Positions 60,501 through 64,000 of a DNA stretch of 64,000 bases are shown piece after piece; position 1 is the first letter of the stretch; each line of letters opens with the position of its first letter. Source of the stretch: Lichenostomus cassidix (lineage: Eukaryota > Chordata > Aves > Passeriformes > Meliphagidae); NCBI GenBank assembly GCA_008360975.2, contig CM039184.1:48264797-48328796 (forward strand), written 5' to 3'. Under the pieces are notes generated by a model, which saw only the letters and a list, made by a program, of their open reading frames with translations, was not told the DNA's origin and made no database searches. The translations under genes and the position numbers were made by a program.

Positions 60501-62428
60501 GATTCAAAAAGGGGAGAAAGGCAGAGAGGGCAACCAGACTGAAGAAAGTAGAACAATGGATACTCCAGAGATGAGGCTCAAGCTGCCTCAGAAAGGGAGA
60601 GCAGACAACTAAATGAATAGATGCCCCAGGTCAGATGGACATAATCCTCTAAGGCTGAAAGAGAAGAAAGTCCTAATAATAACAATATGAATTATCTGAG
60701 CTCTGTTATCTCAGGAGCTGTTAGGACAAGAGAAAACTGTTGGGGTGATATAAGTGAGAAAAATGGGACAATTCTGTGGAAAATGAAGAAGGAATGATGT
60801 AAAGTGATGGCTCAAATACCTCAGAACATGGAGAATTAAAAATAGTGTGCTGTCATGCCTTTTCTGCAGGTTAACAAAAATGTATGGGTTTCAGAGGCAT
60901 TTAACACCTGCACTGTCCACTGACTTCAGCAGGATCTCTGCACATTTAGTGTCTTTGAAAATCAAGTGTCTAAATTCAGATTTAGGAACCTTTCTCTGGA
61001 CATCTAGAACTGGAAATTTTCATTTGAGCAACGAGTGCTACAGGATGGTAAATGTTTTCTTTTTAGCTTTGAATGTGTGTCAGACTAAGAGGGGCAGGGA
61101 CAGGTCTGACTGAAACTGCTTTGTTAGAGCCAGAAGAGGGGTGAGTGGGGAGTGTGGAAGCTGTGGTGCAAGTCGAGTGCCTGTGTGATGTCACTCTGTA
61201 TTTCCTGGCTGAGACTGTACTTACAGATATTACCTGGTTTGAGCTCCAGTGCATGTCTACCATGGACATGAGATTTTAGGAGGGATACCTGGCCTTAATT
61301 AGACAAGTAAATGCTAAAGCAAATTAAGACAATAAATACCATATTAGTGTGGCTAGGATATCCTTTTTTGCCTGTAATTTATCACTCATCTTTTCAGAAA
61401 ATATTTTGTGTACAAGGAGCACAACAGGCTTCAGTGATGCATTGTGGCTCCTAGCTGCATCATTCAGGGAGGTGTTTAAGCTCCTTTTGGATTGCCTTCC
61501 CTTTGAGGTGATGATTGAATGTCCACTGAGATTGAGTCTTTCCTCAATTCTGTGACAGAAGCTTATCAAACTGCACAAGATAATGAATAATAAACTTTCT
61601 CTTCTGCATTAGCAACATGGTCAAGAAAAGCAGAAAATAAAATAAATTAAAACTGAAATGGTGTTTGCACCTGCTCTTCTGAAAAGATAACACCTCTCAA
61701 AGAATGTGTAATTTCAGCTGAGCTCTTCAATCTCTGAAACACCATTAATCAATATTGCCTATTCCCTTTGGTCCCTGTAACCTTGGAATAAGGACAAAAC
61801 ATACTGTAAGGAATCATAAATAGGGCATAGGTGAAGGATTACACTGGAGGAAAAGTATTTTACTAGCTTTTCTGACCTCTATTCTTAGCTGGAATTTTTA
61901 CAGTTATCTTTTGCTTTCTCGTCTTCCCTAATCCAACTGCATTTGAATATCCTTTTCTGTATGTTTTGGTAGCATTTTCCCTTCTCTAAGAAACTAAGAA
62001 ATAGTTTAGGTGGTTATTTCTGCAAAACTTCCCATTTATATCCACAAGTCCTGACATTGTTGTTTGGAAGTGTAGTGTGTTCTAGGAGGGGGTAATGAAA
62101 CAATACAGCTGTGAAAGGGGAAATTCAGTCAAGCTTAAGAATTAATGTGTTTTCAAGCAAATATGGTTAAGTGGGTGCAAAAACCTCTGTGTGTGCATTC
62201 ATAATTTGATTCATTAAACAGGTTTATTTTAGCTTCGGGATTTAACGTGAAAGACATGGTAGACTGAAGATGCATTGAAATAGGCCAGTATTAACTTGGA
62301 ATATTATGTAATTTGAAACACCTGTAGTTTTTCACCAATGGTTTTCTATTGCTGGTGGCTTCAGCTGTGTTGGGGCAGCATCCTTCTATCCTTTCTTTGT
62401 AATGTCAGTAATGAGATGAAAAATCATT

Positions 62429-62875
62429 ACATAGAAACATAGAAACACAGAATCAATTAGGTTGGAAAAGATCTCTGAGATCATTGAGTCCAGCCTTAGA
62501 CCAATCACCACCCTGTCAACCAGACCATGGCACTGAGTGCCTCATCCAGTGTTTCTTGAACACCTCCAGGAACAGTGACCCCACCACCTCCCTGGGCAGT
62601 CCATGCCAATGTCTAGTCACCCTTTCTGGGAAGAAATTCCTCCTGATCTGCAACCTGAACCTGCCCTGGCATAGCTTCAGACTATGTCCTCTTGTCCTGT
62701 CGCTGGCTGCCCTGGGGAAGAGACCAATCCCCACCCAGCTACAGCTTCATTTCAGGTGGCTGTAGAGAGCAATAATGTCACCCCTGAGCCTCCTTTATTC
62801 CAGGCTAAACAAGCTTAGCTCCCTCAGTCTCTCTTCATCAGACTAATCTTCTAGACCCTTCAACATCTCTGTTAC
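62429..62875 (-). mobile_element. CR1 LINE 3' region, antisense to APBB2
   Basis: On the + strand it begins with atagaaacatagaaacacag, the reverse complement of the CR1 terminal repeats. It continues with aattaggttggaaaagatct, agtccagccttagaccaatc, cctccctgggcagtccatgc, ctgggaagaaattcctcctg, ctatgtcctcttgtcctgtc and ccaggctaaacaagcttagc. This is the well-known CR1 3' region read backwards. About 445 bp, 5'-truncated and relatively well preserved. Confidence 0.95.
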
Positions 62876-64000
62876 GGATGAGACTTGTGAGCAGCACAGG
62901 TGCTTACAAATGATGGAGTCACCCTTTGATTGGCAGCTGAGAAAAAAGGATATGCTTAGGGAGAATTTTGACCATGGAGCTATAAATATTTGGTAGCCTT
63001 TGAAAAAGCTTAAATGGAGAAAGAGCAGCTGAAAAGCATAGTAATGGTAGATTAGCACAAGTACAGAAAAGTCTCATGGAGCAAGGGAATTGGGGCAAAC
63101 ACAGAAGCAGAGAATTAAAAGGATTTCATTGGAAGTGTGGGGCAGGAGCAGGGAAGCCTGTGAAAGAGAGCTCAGGGTACTGCTGAGGCATTTGCTTTTA
63201 AAGAAGTGGGGGAAAAAGGTGGGAGGCTTCCCGTCTCAATAGGAAAAAACAACTAGACAATCATTTAAAATGTGTCACTTTCGCTGCTAGGGGCTTGAGC
63301 ATGTCAACGAATGCTTGGTCACCTTAAACAGAGCCCTGTTCAGTATTTATTGTGGAATATCTATATTATTCTATATTTGTTTTCAGGAATTATTGGAAAG
63401 TACTGCATATAATTTGGGAATTGTATCTAGTGTTTCTTTTGGGAGGTAAGCTTTTTAAATAGCACTTGAAATTATTCAACTGTAAAGCTTTCACATTTGA
63501 GACAAATGATACGTCTAGACCTGGACTACAAATAACCACCGTGATATAGTCGGGTTGTCTCAATTAATAAGATGGAATATTGACTGAGTCCCTGGCTTAA
63601 AGCCTTTATACAAATTTGTACTAGAAAATCTCCACACATTCCCTGTTATGTCATCTATTAAACACTTTAGGATACAGCTAGGGTAATCTGTGAATTTAAG
63701 TGGCTATCACAGAGGTCCCTCGAGAACAACTGAGCTGCCTGTGAAAGTGTTTGTGGCTCAGGAGAGCTATGGCTGCCAGTTTGGGGTGGAAATCTGATGA
63801 GTTCTTCTACAATTCTTTTGTCTGTATGTTTATGAAGCAGATGCTGTGTCCAGACTGGATTTCTTTAAGTAACTGCTGCTTCAACTCCATGGCAAAGCAG
63901 TGATGCAAGTGATGCAAAAAGCAGCTGCTGTCCAGCTCCATAGCTGTCGACAGAAAACATCCATCTTACTCCCAGACTCTCCACAACCCTCCTAGTTTTC

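Larger units (their letters stand above)
56173..64000 (+). other. APBB2: APBB2 intron, partial (runs off the window)
   Basis: Starts gtgagt. The next expected exon (beginning DFAYVARDK) is not found, so the intron is longer than 7.8 kb. It contains two CR1 insertions of opposite orientation (57050-57525 and 62429-62875), a short imperfect tandem (56591-56627) and otherwise unique AT-rich sequence. Confidence 0.75.

Overview
The window is vertebrate genomic DNA, almost certainly from a bird. It holds most of one intron-rich gene, and its interspersed repeats are mainly CR1 LINE fragments: four in + orientation (3' ends near 3290, 26640, 49310 and 57525) and one in - orientation (62429-62875). 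CR1 as the dominant repeat, with no recognisable Alu, B1 or L1 sequence, fits an avian genome. The species cannot be fixed from the sequence.

The one gene I can support is APBB2 (FE65-like 1, FE65L1), an amyloid precursor protein-binding adaptor, on the + strand. Eight coding exons are visible: 4639-4707 (5' UTR end plus the start codon), 8914-9714, 32166-32374, 37351-37413, 37851-37936, 38053-38113, 51592-51738 and 56045-56172. Together they encode residues 1-504 plus two bases of codon 505. That covers the acidic/low-complexity N-terminal half, the WW domain and the first half of PTB/PID domain 1. The rest of PID1, all of PID2 and the 3' UTR lie beyond position 64000; 5' non-coding exons and the promoter lie before position 1 or were not recognised. 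Intron phases run 1, 1, 0, 0, 2, 0, 0, 2 and the spliced reading frame stays open throughout.

Region by region: 1-4638 is 5' intron with one CR1 tail. 4708-8913 is a 4.2 kb intron with a G-quadruplex/polypurine tract. 9715-32165 is a 22.5 kb intron with a very old CR1/L3-like LINE, a CR1 3' end and a diverged direct repeat. 32375-37350 precedes the 63-nt exon, which has a GC rather than GT donor. A compact cluster of three exons spans 37351-38113. 38114-51591 is a 13.5 kb intron with a probable solo LTR and a CR1 tail. 51739-56044 and 56173-64000 split PID1 and carry CR1 copies only in the latter.

No tRNA, rRNA, CRISPR array or second protein-coding gene is supported. Most open frames in the introns look like chance. 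The most interesting points are splicing features of APBB2: a GC-AG intron after a frame-neutral 63-nt exon, a NAGNAG acceptor that would add or drop one alanine just before the WW domain, a 3-codon upstream ORF beside the start codon, and an intron at the place where the paralogue APBB1 carries its neuronal microexon.
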